Positions 48,818 through 59,610 of a stretch of 64,000 nucleotides of DNA are shown in pieces. The first letter of the stretch is position 1. Each line of letters opens with the position of its first letter. Made by a program: the position numbers and the translations under genes. The stretch comes from Sedimenticola hydrogenitrophicus. Lineage in GTDB: Bacteria; Pseudomonadota; Gammaproteobacteria; Chromatiales; Chromatiaceae. Under the pieces are notes generated by a model that was not told the origin of the DNA, made no database searches, and worked only from the letters and a program-made list of their open reading frames with translations. The DNA lies in NCBI RefSeq assembly GCF_025175675.1, contig NZ_JANIOA010000003.1, forward strand, positions 1 through 64,000, in the 5' to 3' direction.

Positions 48818-49554
48818 AGCAGCACGGCCGCCACAACCAGCGACATCGCCTCGGTCAGTTCACAGAGGGCCCCTGCCGCATCGCCGGTGAAACCACCGAT
48901 GCGTGACATGATGGCCTGGCGGTAGAGATAAAACAGCGCGGCGCAGGATAACAGGATCCACACGGCGGACCATCCCAATATCACCAGACAGAAGAGTGCC
49001 GAGGCCAGCAGCACCCGGACGGCCTGCGCTCGCGGCAGATGCGCGGCGAGCGTGGAACCGAGGCCCACCGGCCTGATATAGGGCAGGTAGAGAAAGATCG
49101 CAATCAGACTGAGCCGACCGAGCAGCGGGGCCACCAGAAGGACGCCCCAGGCGCCCTGCGTTGCCAGCGCCTGCAGCGCGGCCAGCTTGACCAGCAACAA
49201 CAGCACCACGCCAGTGACCGCCATGGGGCCGCAGGTGGGGTCCTTCATGATCTCCAGGGTTCTGTCCCGGTTCCCCTGACCGCCGATCCAGGCGTCGGCC
49301 ATATCGGCGAGCCCGTCTATATGCAACCCGCCGGTCACCACCACCCAGACGACCAGCAACAGCACGGCACGCAGCAGAGGATCGGCCGTGCCGGCCAAGC
49401 TGTCGGTGACTATCAGCAACAGCCCGATCAGCAGACCGACCAACGGATAGTAGAGCAGGCTTCTCCCCTGCTCCGCTTCACCCGGCAGCGGACCCGGCAC
49501 GGGAACCGGCAACCGGGTCAGAAACTGTAATGCGAAGAGAAATTGCCGGATCAT
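48814..49554 (-). CDS. cobS: Adenosylcobinamide-GDP ribazoletransferase (cobalamin synthase)
   Basis: Joins adenosylcobinamide-GDP and alpha-ribazole (phosphate) in the membrane. 246 residues from MIRQFLFALQFLTRLPVPVP at 49554; the frame before this looks non-coding. Signature GGLHIDGLADMADAWIGG and REKTLEIM-like RDRTLEIMKDPTCGPMAV are present, with about six membrane helices. It follows cobC after 4 bases. Confidence 0.95.
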   Translation of the reverse strand: MIRQFLFALQFLTRLPVPVPGPLPGEAEQGRSLLYYPLVGLLIGLLLIVTDSLAGTADPLLRAVLLLVVWVVVTGGLHIDGLADMADAWIGGQGNRDRTLEIMKDPTCGPMAVTGVVLLLLVKLAALQALATQGAWGVLLVAPLLGRLSLIAIFLYLPYIRPVGLGSTLAAHLPRAQAVRVLLASALFCLVILGWSAVWILLSCAALFYLYRQAIMSRIGGFTGDAAGALCELTEAMSLVVAAVLL

Positions 49555-49558
49555 ATAT

Positions 49559-50197
49559 TCAATCGTTTTCAGGGGCCGCTGATCCGCAATGAAACACCAG
49601 CCGCGGACAGCCCTGCTCAATACGGATTCGACTGATTCCCGCATAGGGTAGCTCTATCCGGAACAGATGACGCAGGGAGATCTCCAGCACCTGGCCGATG
49701 ATCATCCGATTGACGCCCCCATGGGCAACGATCAACAGGTGCTGGCCTTCATGCAGCGACTGGATATCCCGCCAGGCCGATGCCACCCGGGATTGAAACC
49801 GGGTCATCGGTTCCCCCCCAGGTGGCGGGCAGTCCACGGGGTTATTCCAGAAGGCGCCCACCAGTTGGGGAGATTCCCGATACAGGATCTCCGGTGAGCG
49901 GCCCTCCCAGTCACCAAAGCCGATCTCTTTAAGGCGCTCATCGATTGTCATCGGGATGCCCGCCTTGTGACTCAACTCGGCGGCAAACTGCGCACAGCGC
50001 AACAACGGCGAGGAGATGATGCGGTCCCAGGGGGCGTGGCCGGCTGTCGCCTCACGCATCTGCCGCCAGCCGCGATCGCTCAGCGGATCATCACGCCAGC
50101 CGCGAAACAGCACGCCACCTTCCGGTTCGCCATGACGGATCAGATCGATCGTGGTCGGGCCACCGCCCGTTTCCGGATCCACTCGCGGCACACTCAT
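49559..50197 (-). CDS. cobC: Histidine phosphatase, probable alpha-ribazole phosphatase
   Basis: 212 residues with the phosphoglycerate-mutase-like motif [11 protein letters not shown] (catalytic His), [27 protein letters not shown] and the second His in [10 protein letters not shown]. Dephosphorylation of alpha-ribazole 5'-phosphate is inferred from its position between cobT and cobS. Start overlaps the cobT stop by 4 bases. Confidence 0.9.
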   Translation of the reverse strand: MSVPRVDPETGGGPTTIDLIRHGEPEGGVLFRGWRDDPLSDRGWRQMREATAGHAPWDRIISSPLLRCAQFAAELSHKAGIPMTIDERLKEIGFGDWEGRSPEILYRESPQLVGAFWNNPVDCPPPGGEPMTRFQSRVASAWRDIQSLHEGQHLLIVAHGGVNRMIIGQVLEISLRHLFRIELPYAGISRIRIEQGCPRLVFHCGSAAPEND

Positions 50198-51243
50198 CCC
50201 CCGGCCACACCGGCATCGGCAAAGGTTGCCATGCGGTTATGCAGATCACAGGCTGCACGCAACAGAGGCACCGCGGTCGCCGCCCCGCTGCCCTCGCCCA
50301 GGCGCATGCCCAGGTTCAGCAGCGGACGCGCGTCCAGCGCCTGCAGCATCAACTGATGACCCGGCTCGGCCGATTGATGGGAAAACAGCAGCCACTCCCG
50401 CACCTCGGGCCGGTGGCGTACCGCCACCAGCGCGGCGGCCGTGGTGATATAGCCATCGACCAGCACCGGCAAGCCCGCCTGGGCACAGCAGAGGTAGGCA
50501 CCGGCCAGGGCGGCGATCTCGAACCCCCCCAGACAACGCAGTGCCTCCAGGGGTTGATGGGTGAGGTCCCCGTAGCGTTGCAGCGCCTCTCTCAGCAGCC
50601 TGACCTTGTGGGAGACACCCTGCTGGTCGAGGCCGGTCCCCGGCCCCGCCAGCTTTTCGGGTTCGGCCTCCAGCAGTGCGCAGCCGACTGCCGCCGCCGC
50701 CGTGGTGTTGCCGATCCCCATGTCGCCGCCGATAAACAGTTCAGCCCCCTGTGCCAATGCCCTGCGGGCCGCGGCACGACCGGCATCCAGGGCGATAGCC
50801 AGTTGCGCGGGGGTCATGGCATCCTGATGCTGCAGGTTGGCGGTGCCCGCCCCGGCGCGGTGACTGATGACACCGGGCAGATCCGCCGGTTCGGCCACGG
50901 TACCGACATCGACCACTTCCAGGGTGGCGTCGAGGGAATCCGCCAACACGCTGATGGCCGCGCCGCCGGCGGAAAAATTGGCCACCATCTGTACGGTGAC
51001 CTCCTGGGGAAAGGCGGAAACCCCGGAAGCGGCAACCCCATGATCGCCGGCAAACACCGTTACCCACACCTTGTCCACCCGGGGTGACTCCCGGCCCTGC
51101 AGGACCGCCAGGCGGATTGCCAGCGACTCCAGCATGCCCAGCGATCCGGCCGGCTTGGTCAGCTGCAGTTGCCGCGCTGTCGCGATATCGCTATAGGTCC
51201 GGTCCGGTACCGCTACCGGGTCATTCAGCCAGTCTGGTTTCAA
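50194..51243 (-). CDS. cobT: Nicotinate-nucleotide-dimethylbenzimidazole phosphoribosyltransferase
   Basis: Transfers ribose phosphate from nicotinate mononucleotide to 5,6-dimethylbenzimidazole, giving alpha-ribazole phosphate. 349 residues: [50 protein letters not shown] and the catalytic Glu region [12 protein letters not shown]. The use of DMB agrees with bluB just across the divergent gap. ATGA overlap with cobU. Confidence 0.96.
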   Translation of the reverse strand: MKPDWLNDPVAVPDRTYSDIATARQLQLTKPAGSLGMLESLAIRLAVLQGRESPRVDKVWVTVFAGDHGVAASGVSAFPQEVTVQMVANFSAGGAAISVLADSLDATLEVVDVGTVAEPADLPGVISHRAGAGTANLQHQDAMTPAQLAIALDAGRAAARRALAQGAELFIGGDMGIGNTTAAAAVGCALLEAEPEKLAGPGTGLDQQGVSHKVRLLREALQRYGDLTHQPLEALRCLGGFEIAALAGAYLCCAQAGLPVLVDGYITTAAALVAVRHRPEVREWLLFSHQSAEPGHQLMLQALDARPLLNLGMRLGEGSGAATAVPLLRAACDLHNRMATFADAGVAGG

Positions 51244-51767
51244 AGTGGTTCCCCTTTAAGTATCAGTGGCAGGCCTGCCACGGTGAATACGACCCGGTCA
51301 CAGAGCTGTGCCAGGCGCTGATGCAGCCAACCGGACTCGTCCTGAAAACGCCGGGTGATCTCGCCCAGCGGCACGATGCCGAGCCCCACCTCGTTGCTGA
51401 CCAGAATCAGGTCGCCCGGCAAATCCGGCACTACCGACAACAGCGCCTCGGTCTGTTCCTGAAAGTGCCGGCCGTCATCCAACAGCAGGATATTGGATAG
51501 CCAAAGGGTCAGGCAATCGACCAGCAGCAGTTGTCCGTCGGTGCAGTGCTGGCGGAGGGTGGCGGCGAGATTCAACGGCTCCTCGATCAGCTGCCAGCGC
51601 TCGGGACGCCGTTCACGGTGCCGCCTGATGCGCCGCTCCATCTCCAGATCTTCCTCTACCAGCGCTGCCGTGGCGACATAGATCACCCGACTGGACGACT
51701 CCGTTGCCAGTCGTTCCGCCAAGGCGCTCTTGCCCGAGCGGGCGCCCCCGAGAATCAGCTGTTTCAC
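51240..51767 (-). CDS. cobU: Adenosylcobinamide kinase / guanylyltransferase
   Basis: 175 residues. Walker [19 protein letters not shown] at the start, [27 protein letters not shown] with the guanylylated His, and [12 protein letters not shown]. It phosphorylates adenosylcobinamide and activates it with GTP for CobS. First gene of the leftward cob operon, whose six genes are nearly overlapping. No riboswitch is seen on its own strand upstream. Confidence 0.96.
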   Translation of the reverse strand: MKQLILGGARSGKSALAERLATESSSRVIYVATAALVEEDLEMERRIRRHRERRPERWQLIEEPLNLAATLRQHCTDGQLLLVDCLTLWLSNILLLDDGRHFQEQTEALLSVVPDLPGDLILVSNEVGLGIVPLGEITRRFQDESGWLHQRLAQLCDRVVFTVAGLPLILKGEPL

Positions 51768-51864
51768 GCCATGCTTACCCGCTGGATCAAAAAGCGCCCA
51801 TTATGGAGGCCAAATAATCGAAGGTAAACTTGAAACGCAATTCCTGTAGAATCGCCGCTTCCAT

Positions 51865-52060
51865 ACAACTTCAGGTGCCCGGCCGGTTTGCGGCCGGGAG
51901 AATCGGGAAAGCGGTGAGACTCCGCTACGTGCCCAACGCTGTAATGGGGATTTTACGGGTGGACCGGTCCATGCGGACGCGGTCAGCCACTGGGCTGCTT
52001 GCCCGGGAAGGTATCTGTATAAAGATGATCCTAAGTCAGAAGACCGGCCTGAAGCCCAAT
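51865..52060 (+). ncRNA. Cobalamin riboswitch upstream of bluB
   Basis: Order of conserved blocks: AGGTGCCC (51873), GGGAAAGCGGTG, GTGCCCAACGCTGTAA, the central GCCACTGGGCTG with GCCCGGGAAGG, and a B12 box AAGTCAGAAGACCGGCCTG near 52033-52051. These match the adenosylcobalamin aptamer. A following hairpin AGGATA/TATCCT (52066-52087) lies just before the bluB ribosome site (AAGGGG at 52101) and is the candidate expression platform. Cobalamin binding should lower bluB expression. Confidence 0.93.
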
Positions 52061-52112
52061 CACGAAGGATACCTGGTCACCTATCCTCGGTTTTCCAGCC
52101 AAGGGGAATATG

Positions 52113-52847
52113 ATGGAAAATCAATCTATTGAGCACCAATTCGAGCACGTTTTCAGTGACGCCGAACGCCACGCCCTGTACAAGGCGATCTACTCGCGCC
52201 GCGATGTCCGGGGGCAGTTCAAGCCGGATCCGATTCCGGACGAGATCCTGGCCCGCCTGTTACAGGCGGCGCATCATGCGCCATCCGTGGGTTTCATGCA
52301 GCCGTGGAATTTCCTGTTGATACGCTCCCGGGAGGTCAGGCAACAGGTACATCAGTTGTTCCTCGAAGCCAACCGGGAAGCCGAGGCGATGTTCGAAACA
52401 GCCGAGAAACGACATACCTACAGTTCACTCAAGCTGGAGGGCATCCTGGAATCTCCGCTAAACCTGGTGATCACCTGCGACCGCGAACGTGCCGGTCCGG
52501 TTGTCATCGGGCGTACCCATTATATGGCCATGGATATCTACAGCAGTGTCTGTGCGGTGCAGAATCTCTGGCTCGCCGCCCGGAGTGAAGGTGTCGGTGT
52601 CGGCTGGGTCAGTATATTTGACCGGTCAAAACTCAAACAACTGTTGAATCTGCCGGCACAGGTCACCCCGGTCGCCTATCTCTGTCTGGGCTACGTCGAG
52701 CACTTCTTCAGCGAGCCCGAACTAAAGAGCGCCGGCTGGCGGGAGCGGTTGCCACTAGAGGAGCTGGTCTACGTTGACCACTGGGAAAACAGTCACCCGA
52801 AGGAAGAACAGGGATTATTGACAGAACTAGCCAGACCGGCCTATTGA
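52113..52847 (+). CDS. bluB: 5,6-dimethylbenzimidazole synthase
   Basis: Flavin-destroying enzyme that makes the lower ligand DMB from reduced FMN and oxygen. 244 residues of the nitroreductase fold: YKAIYSRRDVRGQFKPDPIP, AAHHAPSVGFMQPWNFLLI, GRTHYMAMDIYSSVCAVQNLWLAA and GVGVGWVSIFD are BluB hallmarks. ATG at 52113 has AAGGGG six bases upstream; the ATG at 52110 is too close. Controlled by the riboswitch above and divergent from the cob operon. Confidence 0.96.
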   Translation: MENQSIEHQFEHVFSDAERHALYKAIYSRRDVRGQFKPDPIPDEILARLLQAAHHAPSVGFMQPWNFLLIRSREVRQQVHQLFLEANREAEAMFETAEKRHTYSSLKLEGILESPLNLVITCDRERAGPVVIGRTHYMAMDIYSSVCAVQNLWLAARSEGVGVGWVSIFDRSKLKQLLNLPAQVTPVAYLCLGYVEHFFSEPELKSAGWRERLPLEELVYVDHWENSHPKEEQGLLTELARPAY

Positions 52848-52856
52848 TCCGCAACC

Positions 52857-52886
52857 ACCCGGGGGAGGCGAACGCCTCCCCCGGGT
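52857..52886 (+). terminator. Strong GC hairpin after bluB
   Basis: Perfect 13-bp stem (ACCCGGGGGAGGC with GCCTCCCCCGGGT) and a GAAC loop, 10 bases after the stop. No T-run. The following 52887-53162 contains no gene and should hold the hppA promoter. Confidence 0.7.
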
Positions 52887-53162
52887 GCTCTCTGCACTCC
52901 GCCACGGGCCGGCCGGGTCTGTTGATTTAGCGCAAATTTTCACCTTCCCAAGGGACTGTCAATAGAAACGGATTCGGATATACTCTTGATTGCTTTTATT
53001 AATTGGCCTATTCGGGTAGTTTATCTTGCGTTACCAGAAGCAGTACGGTTCCGTTGTTCCATTCGTCTTGTGTCAGGACTGTCTGTTCAGGGGTTAATGC
53101 CGCTCGTTGTCATTAACCCCGGATAGTTGTTTTTATGTTGAATAAAAAAAACGAGGGGAGAA

Positions 53163-55169
<2,007 letters not shown>

Positions 55170-55211
55170 CCCGGGAAAACGATGATCCGCGGGCTGACCC
55201 GGATCATGGGG

Positions 55212-55239
55212 GCGGCGACCGATATGTTTCGGTCGCCGC
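55212..55239 (+). terminator. Hairpin after hppA
   Basis: Stem GCGGCGACCGA/TCGGTCGCCGC with a six-base loop, 43 bases after the stop; no clear T-run follows. Confidence 0.65.
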
Positions 55240-55443
55240 GCCTCCCCGGCCGACCTCCGACCGTCCCCTGTATACCTCTTATGTAGTAATATTATTTACA
55301 GGACCTACCGGCCGGCGTTGCTCTATTCCGCATGGTATCCGGACAGGCAATTTTCTTCTGACGATGTCGGGAGTGGATCGATTTGACCAGAATATGGTCT
55401 AATTATTCGGTGACCTCCAGAGCGCGCATACAGGAAGTGGATC

Positions 55444-55896
55444 ATGGATATTTTCATTCGCAGGCTACCCAATGCCACCACCCGGCTCGACCTGATGCAG
55501 TTCATTACCTCGGCCCTGAATCCCAAGTGGTATCTGCTGCAATTTTCGCCGCTCGGAACCCTTCGACATTGTGATATCTGCCGCATCGAGGACCCCAAGC
55601 TCGGGCAGGTTGAATACCATGGCATCGCCCATGTCACCCCTGCGTCGGCCGCCCTCAGCCTGATCCACCGGCTCGACGGCGAAATATTCAAAAACAAGCG
55701 CGTTGAGGTGCGGAAATTCTTCCGTCGCTCCATACATCGGGACAGAAGAGATCGCTCATCCACGGCACCCGATGCGCTCCACGAGCAGCGCAAGCAGGAT
55801 CGCCGGCGGCCCGGAATACGCCTGGATCATCTGCATGCCGGAATCACCGCCGATACACGGTTACACGGCGGCGGTTTTGCGGCGCTGCCGCACTAG
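55444..55896 (+). CDS. RRM-type RNA-binding protein
   Basis: 150 residues. An RNA-recognition motif fills about residues 1-88: MDIFIRRLPNATTRLDLMQF as RNP2-like first strand, CRIEDPKLGQVEYHGIAHVT as RNP1-like strand, then LSLIHRLDGEIFKNKRVEVRKFF. The tail is basic (RRSIHRDRRDRSS, KQDRRRPGIRLDH). AGGAAG precedes the ATG. The likely role is binding RNA after transcription; targets unknown. Confidence 0.85.
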   Translation: MDIFIRRLPNATTRLDLMQFITSALNPKWYLLQFSPLGTLRHCDICRIEDPKLGQVEYHGIAHVTPASAALSLIHRLDGEIFKNKRVEVRKFFRRSIHRDRRDRSSTAPDALHEQRKQDRRRPGIRLDHLHAGITADTRLHGGGFAALPH

Positions 55897-56231
55897 TGTA
55901 GGCCGCCAGAAATAGCGGAAATATATGCTTAGCCCTAGTTCGTAGCGCCGCCAGGCGATAACGGGCCAATATTCCAGTATTTATAAGTTCCAGTCTGTTT
56001 GGGTAGACCCGGAGTCTGTCGGGATTGACTGAAACGCTCCTTGCCCGCCGCCAGTGCGCTTGCCTGCCTGGCCACCTGTACCTGGCCACGCCATGCGACC
56101 CGCTCTACGCCGGGGCCGAAGCGAGGCGGGTAATCCGGCACTCCTGTCAAGAAATCCCCCGCCAGGCCGATACAGCCACATGTATTTCGCTGGTCTCATC
56201 GATCTATTCCCGGCTGTATAGGTAACCGCGT
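55897..56231. other. Intergenic region with a lone transposon-like end
   Basis: No gene seen. At 56011-56029 GGAGTCTGTCGGGATTGAC matches the left end of the 44090-44257 element (18 of 19), with no partner end nearby. It may be a decayed copy. Confidence 0.5.
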
Positions 56232-58022
56232 ATGCCGACAATACCTGAGCTATGTTTTCCACTGCGTCAGCAAGGCAGACGGGACGGGCAGACTGCATTG
56301 CTCATTGATGAAGCGCAGAGCCGTAAAACGCTTCGGCCGGTCCTGGAGGCGGCCGGCTATCGGGTGCTGGAGACCGCCGACCCGCAGGTGGCGCTGGATT
56401 ATTTCACGACCGAAAGACCGACCATCGTTTTTATCGACCAGGAAATCGCCGGGCAGGATGGCCATCAGGCGGTGAGACGAATGCTTTCTGTCAGGGACCG
56501 CAAGTTCATCCCGTTTATCTGCTTATCGGCACAGACGGACGAAGAAGCCTATGCGAGTTGCATCGAGTTGGGAGGACACGACTTTCTCACCAAGCCGGTA
56601 TCGCCGATTCTGCTGCAAGCCAAGCTGCACTCCTTCGAACGGGTGCGGCAGATCCATTCGGATGCCATGCGCCTGCATGGCCAGATGCGAATGGACCAGG
56701 AAATGGCGGAGACGGTATTTAACGGTGCGGTGATCGCGGACAATATCAAACGGGACTGCCTGAATACTATTATCAAGCCGGCCGAGGAATTCAACGGCGA
56801 TGTGTTGTTAAGCGCCTATGCCCCGTCCAGCAACGTTCACATCCTGTTGGGCGATTTCACCGGACACGGTCTTGCGGCGGCATTTGGTGCGCTGCCGGCG
56901 GCGGAAGTGTTTCGCGCCATGACCGCCAAAGGGTTTTCACCGCAGCAGATCGTCTCGGGGATCAACCAGAAACTCTACAGCCTGCTACCGACCGGCATGT
57001 TTTTCGCCATCCAGTTCATCGCCATCAACCACGATCTCGATTATGTCAAAGTAATAAATTGCGGCATGCCGGACATCCTGCTTCTGGATGGTGCGTCCGG
57101 AACCATCCGCCAGCGCTTCAGCTCGCAATCCTTCCCACTTGGCATAGCGCCTGAATTGGAATTTCAGGAGCAGTTTGTCCGCGCCAGGATCACCCCGGGC
57201 GACCGTATATTACTGGTGAGCGACGGCGTTACCGAGGCGAGAAACAGGGACAATGCCTATTTTGGCAAGGCGCGCCTCGAACAGGCACTCCTCGATAAGC
57301 GACCCGATAAGTCGGTCCTCGACAGCGTCCTCGGTGCGCTTACGGCGTTCTGTGCGGGTGCCCCTCAGGACGACGATATCAGCCTTGCGGATATCCCCTG
57401 CGTACCAGAACTTCTGCCCAGGTGGGCGGAAAAAGAAAACAGCCTCGGGCGGATCCCCCCTGCTTCCAGCGCGCCGATCAAAGGCGAATTCGTGCCGACA
57501 ACGGCGGGTTCCGAGGGCGATCCGCTGGAGTTTTCCATCACCCTGCCCGGTAGTCGTTTAAACAAAACCGACCCCATCCCCCTGCTTATCAACCATATCC
57601 AGGAAATGGAGGGACTGCATCGACATCGTCGGCTACTGTTTACCCTGCTCAGCGAGCTCTATGTCAATGCGCTTGACCATGGGCTACTTAACCTGAACTC
57701 GGAGATAAAGAGTACAACGGATGGGTTCGCCGAGTATTTTGCCGAGCGCGAGAAGCGTCTGCAGCATCTGGATCAGGGGTTCATCAACATCGCTATTCAG
57801 AGCTATAAAACGGCGCAGGGCGGGAAGATAAAAATACGGGTTGAAGATAGCGGTCCCGGCTTCGATCTTTCGATTATCAATGCCTATCTACAACCGGAAT
57901 TGAACATTCCGAGTGGCCGGGGCATTCAATTTCTCCACTCCCTCTGTGATTCGGTAAATTATGAAGAACCGGGAAACAAAGTGACGATCGTCTTCTCCTG
58001 GGCCACCGAAGCGGCCATCTGA
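56232..58022 (+). CDS. Response regulator with SpoIIE phosphatase and RsbW-like ATPase domains
   Basis: 596 residues. Receiver domain (about 18-140) with a probable acceptor Asp in TIVFIDQEIAGQDG and the Lys in FLTKPVSP. PP2C/SpoIIE phosphatase domain (about 165-390) with GDFTGHGLAAAFGALPAAEVF, NCGMPDILLLDG, LLVSDGVTEARN and QDDDISLADI as metal and fold motifs. The C-terminal ATPase/anti-sigma-like domain (about 440-596) has LLFTLLSELYVNALDHGLL and RVEDSGPGFDLS. This predicts a partner-switch protein that can both dephosphorylate and phosphorylate an anti-anti-sigma STAS protein; no such gene is in the window. Confidence 0.9.
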   Translation: MPTIPELCFPLRQQGRRDGQTALLIDEAQSRKTLRPVLEAAGYRVLETADPQVALDYFTTERPTIVFIDQEIAGQDGHQAVRRMLSVRDRKFIPFICLSAQTDEEAYASCIELGGHDFLTKPVSPILLQAKLHSFERVRQIHSDAMRLHGQMRMDQEMAETVFNGAVIADNIKRDCLNTIIKPAEEFNGDVLLSAYAPSSNVHILLGDFTGHGLAAAFGALPAAEVFRAMTAKGFSPQQIVSGINQKLYSLLPTGMFFAIQFIAINHDLDYVKVINCGMPDILLLDGASGTIRQRFSSQSFPLGIAPELEFQEQFVRARITPGDRILLVSDGVTEARNRDNAYFGKARLEQALLDKRPDKSVLDSVLGALTAFCAGAPQDDDISLADIPCVPELLPRWAEKENSLGRIPPASSAPIKGEFVPTTAGSEGDPLEFSITLPGSRLNKTDPIPLLINHIQEMEGLHRHRRLLFTLLSELYVNALDHGLLNLNSEIKSTTDGFAEYFAEREKRLQHLDQGFINIAIQSYKTAQGGKIKIRVEDSGPGFDLSIINAYLQPELNIPSGRGIQFLHSLCDSVNYEEPGNKVTIVFSWATEAAI

Positions 58023-58041
58023 TGCGATTTCCCGACCAACT

Positions 58042-58087
58042 GTTTCCTATTTGTTCTCTCTAAGCTATAATAGAACCACTAGAGAAC
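58042..58087 (+). promoter_or_regulatory. lexA promoter with paired SOS-type operators
   Basis: GAACCACTAGAGAAC at 58073-58087 is an exact GAAC-N7-GAAC. GTTTCCTATTTGTTC at 58042-58056 is a near match (GTTY-N7-GTTC) in the opposite sense. Between them lies a perfect -10, TATAAT (58066-58071). The same paired layout occurs at 63849-63894. GTTC-N7-GTTC is the known alphaproteobacterial LexA box, so LexA autoregulation is inferred. Confidence 0.8.
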
Positions 58088-58101
58088 AGGTGGGGGACAA
58101 C

Positions 58102-58710
58102 ATGATAGAACATCTGACACGCAGACAGCAGGAGATATATGACTACCTGCAAGACAATCTGGACAAGTTCCCCCACCCCCCGACACTTGATGAGCTCTGC
58201 AGCGCCCTGGGACTCAGCTCCAAGGGGTCGCTGCACAAGCAGATTCAGGCCCTGATCGATGCGGGCCTGATAGAGCCGATGAATAACCGTCGCCGCGGCA
58301 TACGTCTCGCCGGTGAGGGGCAGGATGAAATGGAGGGACTCCCCTTCCTGGGTTATATCGCCGCAGGCCGGCCGATCGAGGCGGTTGAACAGCATGAGCG
58401 GGTGCAGGTGCCGGACTTTTTACATTCCGGCCGGCCCTGTTATGTCCTGCAGGTAAAAGGCGATTCAATGATCGAAGAGGGAATTCTCGATGGTGACCAG
58501 ATCGTCATCGAACAACGAGATCATGCACGCAACGGAGAGATAGTCGTTGCCTTGGTGGATGGCAGTGACGCCACGCTCAAACGCATCGAGCAGAAGCCGG
58601 GTTGCGTGATTCTGCACCCCGCCAATTCCACCATGTCACCCATGACCTACGCACCGGATCAGGTGCGGATACAAGGGATCCTTGTCGGCCAGATGCGACG
58701 CTATCACTGA
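58102..58710 (+). CDS. lexA: LexA repressor
   Basis: SOS repressor that cleaves itself when RecA filaments form. 202 residues from MIEHLTRRQQEIYDYL at 58102. Winged-helix domain (about 1-70) with LGLSSKGSLHKQIQALIDAGLI as recognition helix, a sequence closer to alphaproteobacterial LexA (SK-S-H--I-AL) than to E. coli. Cleavage site Ala88-Gly89 in GYIAAGRP; catalytic Ser122 (KGDSMIEEGI) and Lys160 (ATLKRIEQ). Own promoter carries GAAC-N7-GAAC. Confidence 0.95.
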   Translation: MIEHLTRRQQEIYDYLQDNLDKFPHPPTLDELCSALGLSSKGSLHKQIQALIDAGLIEPMNNRRRGIRLAGEGQDEMEGLPFLGYIAAGRPIEAVEQHERVQVPDFLHSGRPCYVLQVKGDSMIEEGILDGDQIVIEQRDHARNGEIVVALVDGSDATLKRIEQKPGCVILHPANSTMSPMTYAPDQVRIQGILVGQMRRYH

Positions 58711-58719
58711 TAGCGGAGC

Positions 58720-58926
58720 GTAACTACTCACCCAGTTTACAATTGATTGATCTGCCTTGTTGGCCGATCTCGATGGCGCCTCGAATCCGGCTCTTTTTTC
58801 AGATTCAAGCCTGCCCTTGTTTGAGCGAAGCGAGTTTGGGCAGGCGCTGAAAATGGGGCCGGATTCGAGGAGACAAGCCATCGTGTGAGGCCGGCGAGGC
58901 AGGCCAATCACCCCGTGAGTAGTTAC
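58720..58926. mobile_element. 207-bp MITE with IS66-like ends, copy C
   Basis: Begins GTAACTACTCACCC and ends GTGAGTAGTTAC. The flanks are the identical 8-mer AGCGGAGC at 58712-58719 and 58927-58934, a perfect target duplication. The interior is the same as copies A and B. It lies between the convergent ends of lexA and the SET-domain gene. Confidence 0.93.
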
Positions 58927-58933
58927 AGCGGAG

Positions 58934-59275
58934 CTACGTCGGTTCGTAATTGAAAGTGATCTCCTCATCCACAGCAATCCTGACTCTGGCGTAAAGATCA
59001 AAGCCGTAAAATTCGGCGTTGCCCGGTATTTTGTGGTTGAGATACCGCAGGAGATTTTTACCGCTACGCCCGATTGCGTTCGCTTCATCATCCGTATCGT
59101 AGACCCAGAGTACGTACGTGCCATTCCGGCTGGCAGTCGGGCCGTGATAGGTCCCTATATAATCGCCCTTTTTCAGTTCCTGTCTGGCAAAAACACCGGT
59201 GCCATGGATGTTTGAGGGAGCCACATAGATCAACTCCCTGAGCTCACAGTTTGTTACCCGAGGCTGTAATGGCAT
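58934..59275 (-). CDS. SET-domain protein (lysine methyltransferase-like)
   Basis: 113 residues. SET-domain features: SNIHGTGVFARQELKKGDYIG at the N-terminus, LRYLNHKIPGNAEFYGF with the pseudoknot-like RYLNH replacing the common NHS, and DEEITFNYEPT at the C-terminus. The compact size and missing post-SET Cys are usual in bacteria. AGGAGG five bases before the ATG gives a clear start. It is squeezed between two MITEs. The substrate is unknown. Confidence 0.88.
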   Translation of the reverse strand: MPLQPRVTNCELRELIYVAPSNIHGTGVFARQELKKGDYIGTYHGPTASRNGTYVLWVYDTDDEANAIGRSGKNLLRYLNHKIPGNAEFYGFDLYARVRIAVDEEITFNYEPT

Positions 59276-59331
59276 GCCGCCTCCTCTCGCAGATTCTTCA
59301 TTGCCGGCTCATGCATATCCTTTCCGTATGG

Positions 59332-59531
59332 GCAACTACTCACCCGGACTGTAAGGACCTGTCAATAAATAACTATTACATCTTGCTGGTCTTTTCGTCC
59401 GCCTTCGGCGTTACGGCAAGACTTACATAGAACGACTATGCGCGCCTTGCCGTGCCTTGAAGGCAAACAAAAATCCGGCGCAATATGTAACAGTTATTTC
59501 TTTCCAGGCCAATCACCCCGTGTGTAGTTAC
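59332..59531. mobile_element. 200-bp MITE, same ends but different interior
   Basis: Ends GCAACTACTCACCCGG and CACCCCGTGTGTAGTTAC belong to the same end family as the 207-bp MITEs. The flanks are a perfect 8-bp repeat CCGTATGG (59324-59331 and 59532-59539). The centre is unrelated: an inverted pair AAATAACTATTACAT and ATGTAACAGTTATTT enclosing GGCGTTACGGCAAG and CGCCTTGCCGTGCC. Non-coding. Confidence 0.9.
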
Positions 59532-59610
59532 CCGTATGGAACAAATGGCCCTATTTATCGGGGCAGGTCCGGAAACCGGCAATCCACAGCCCGGTCATCC
59601 CGCAATCCGC

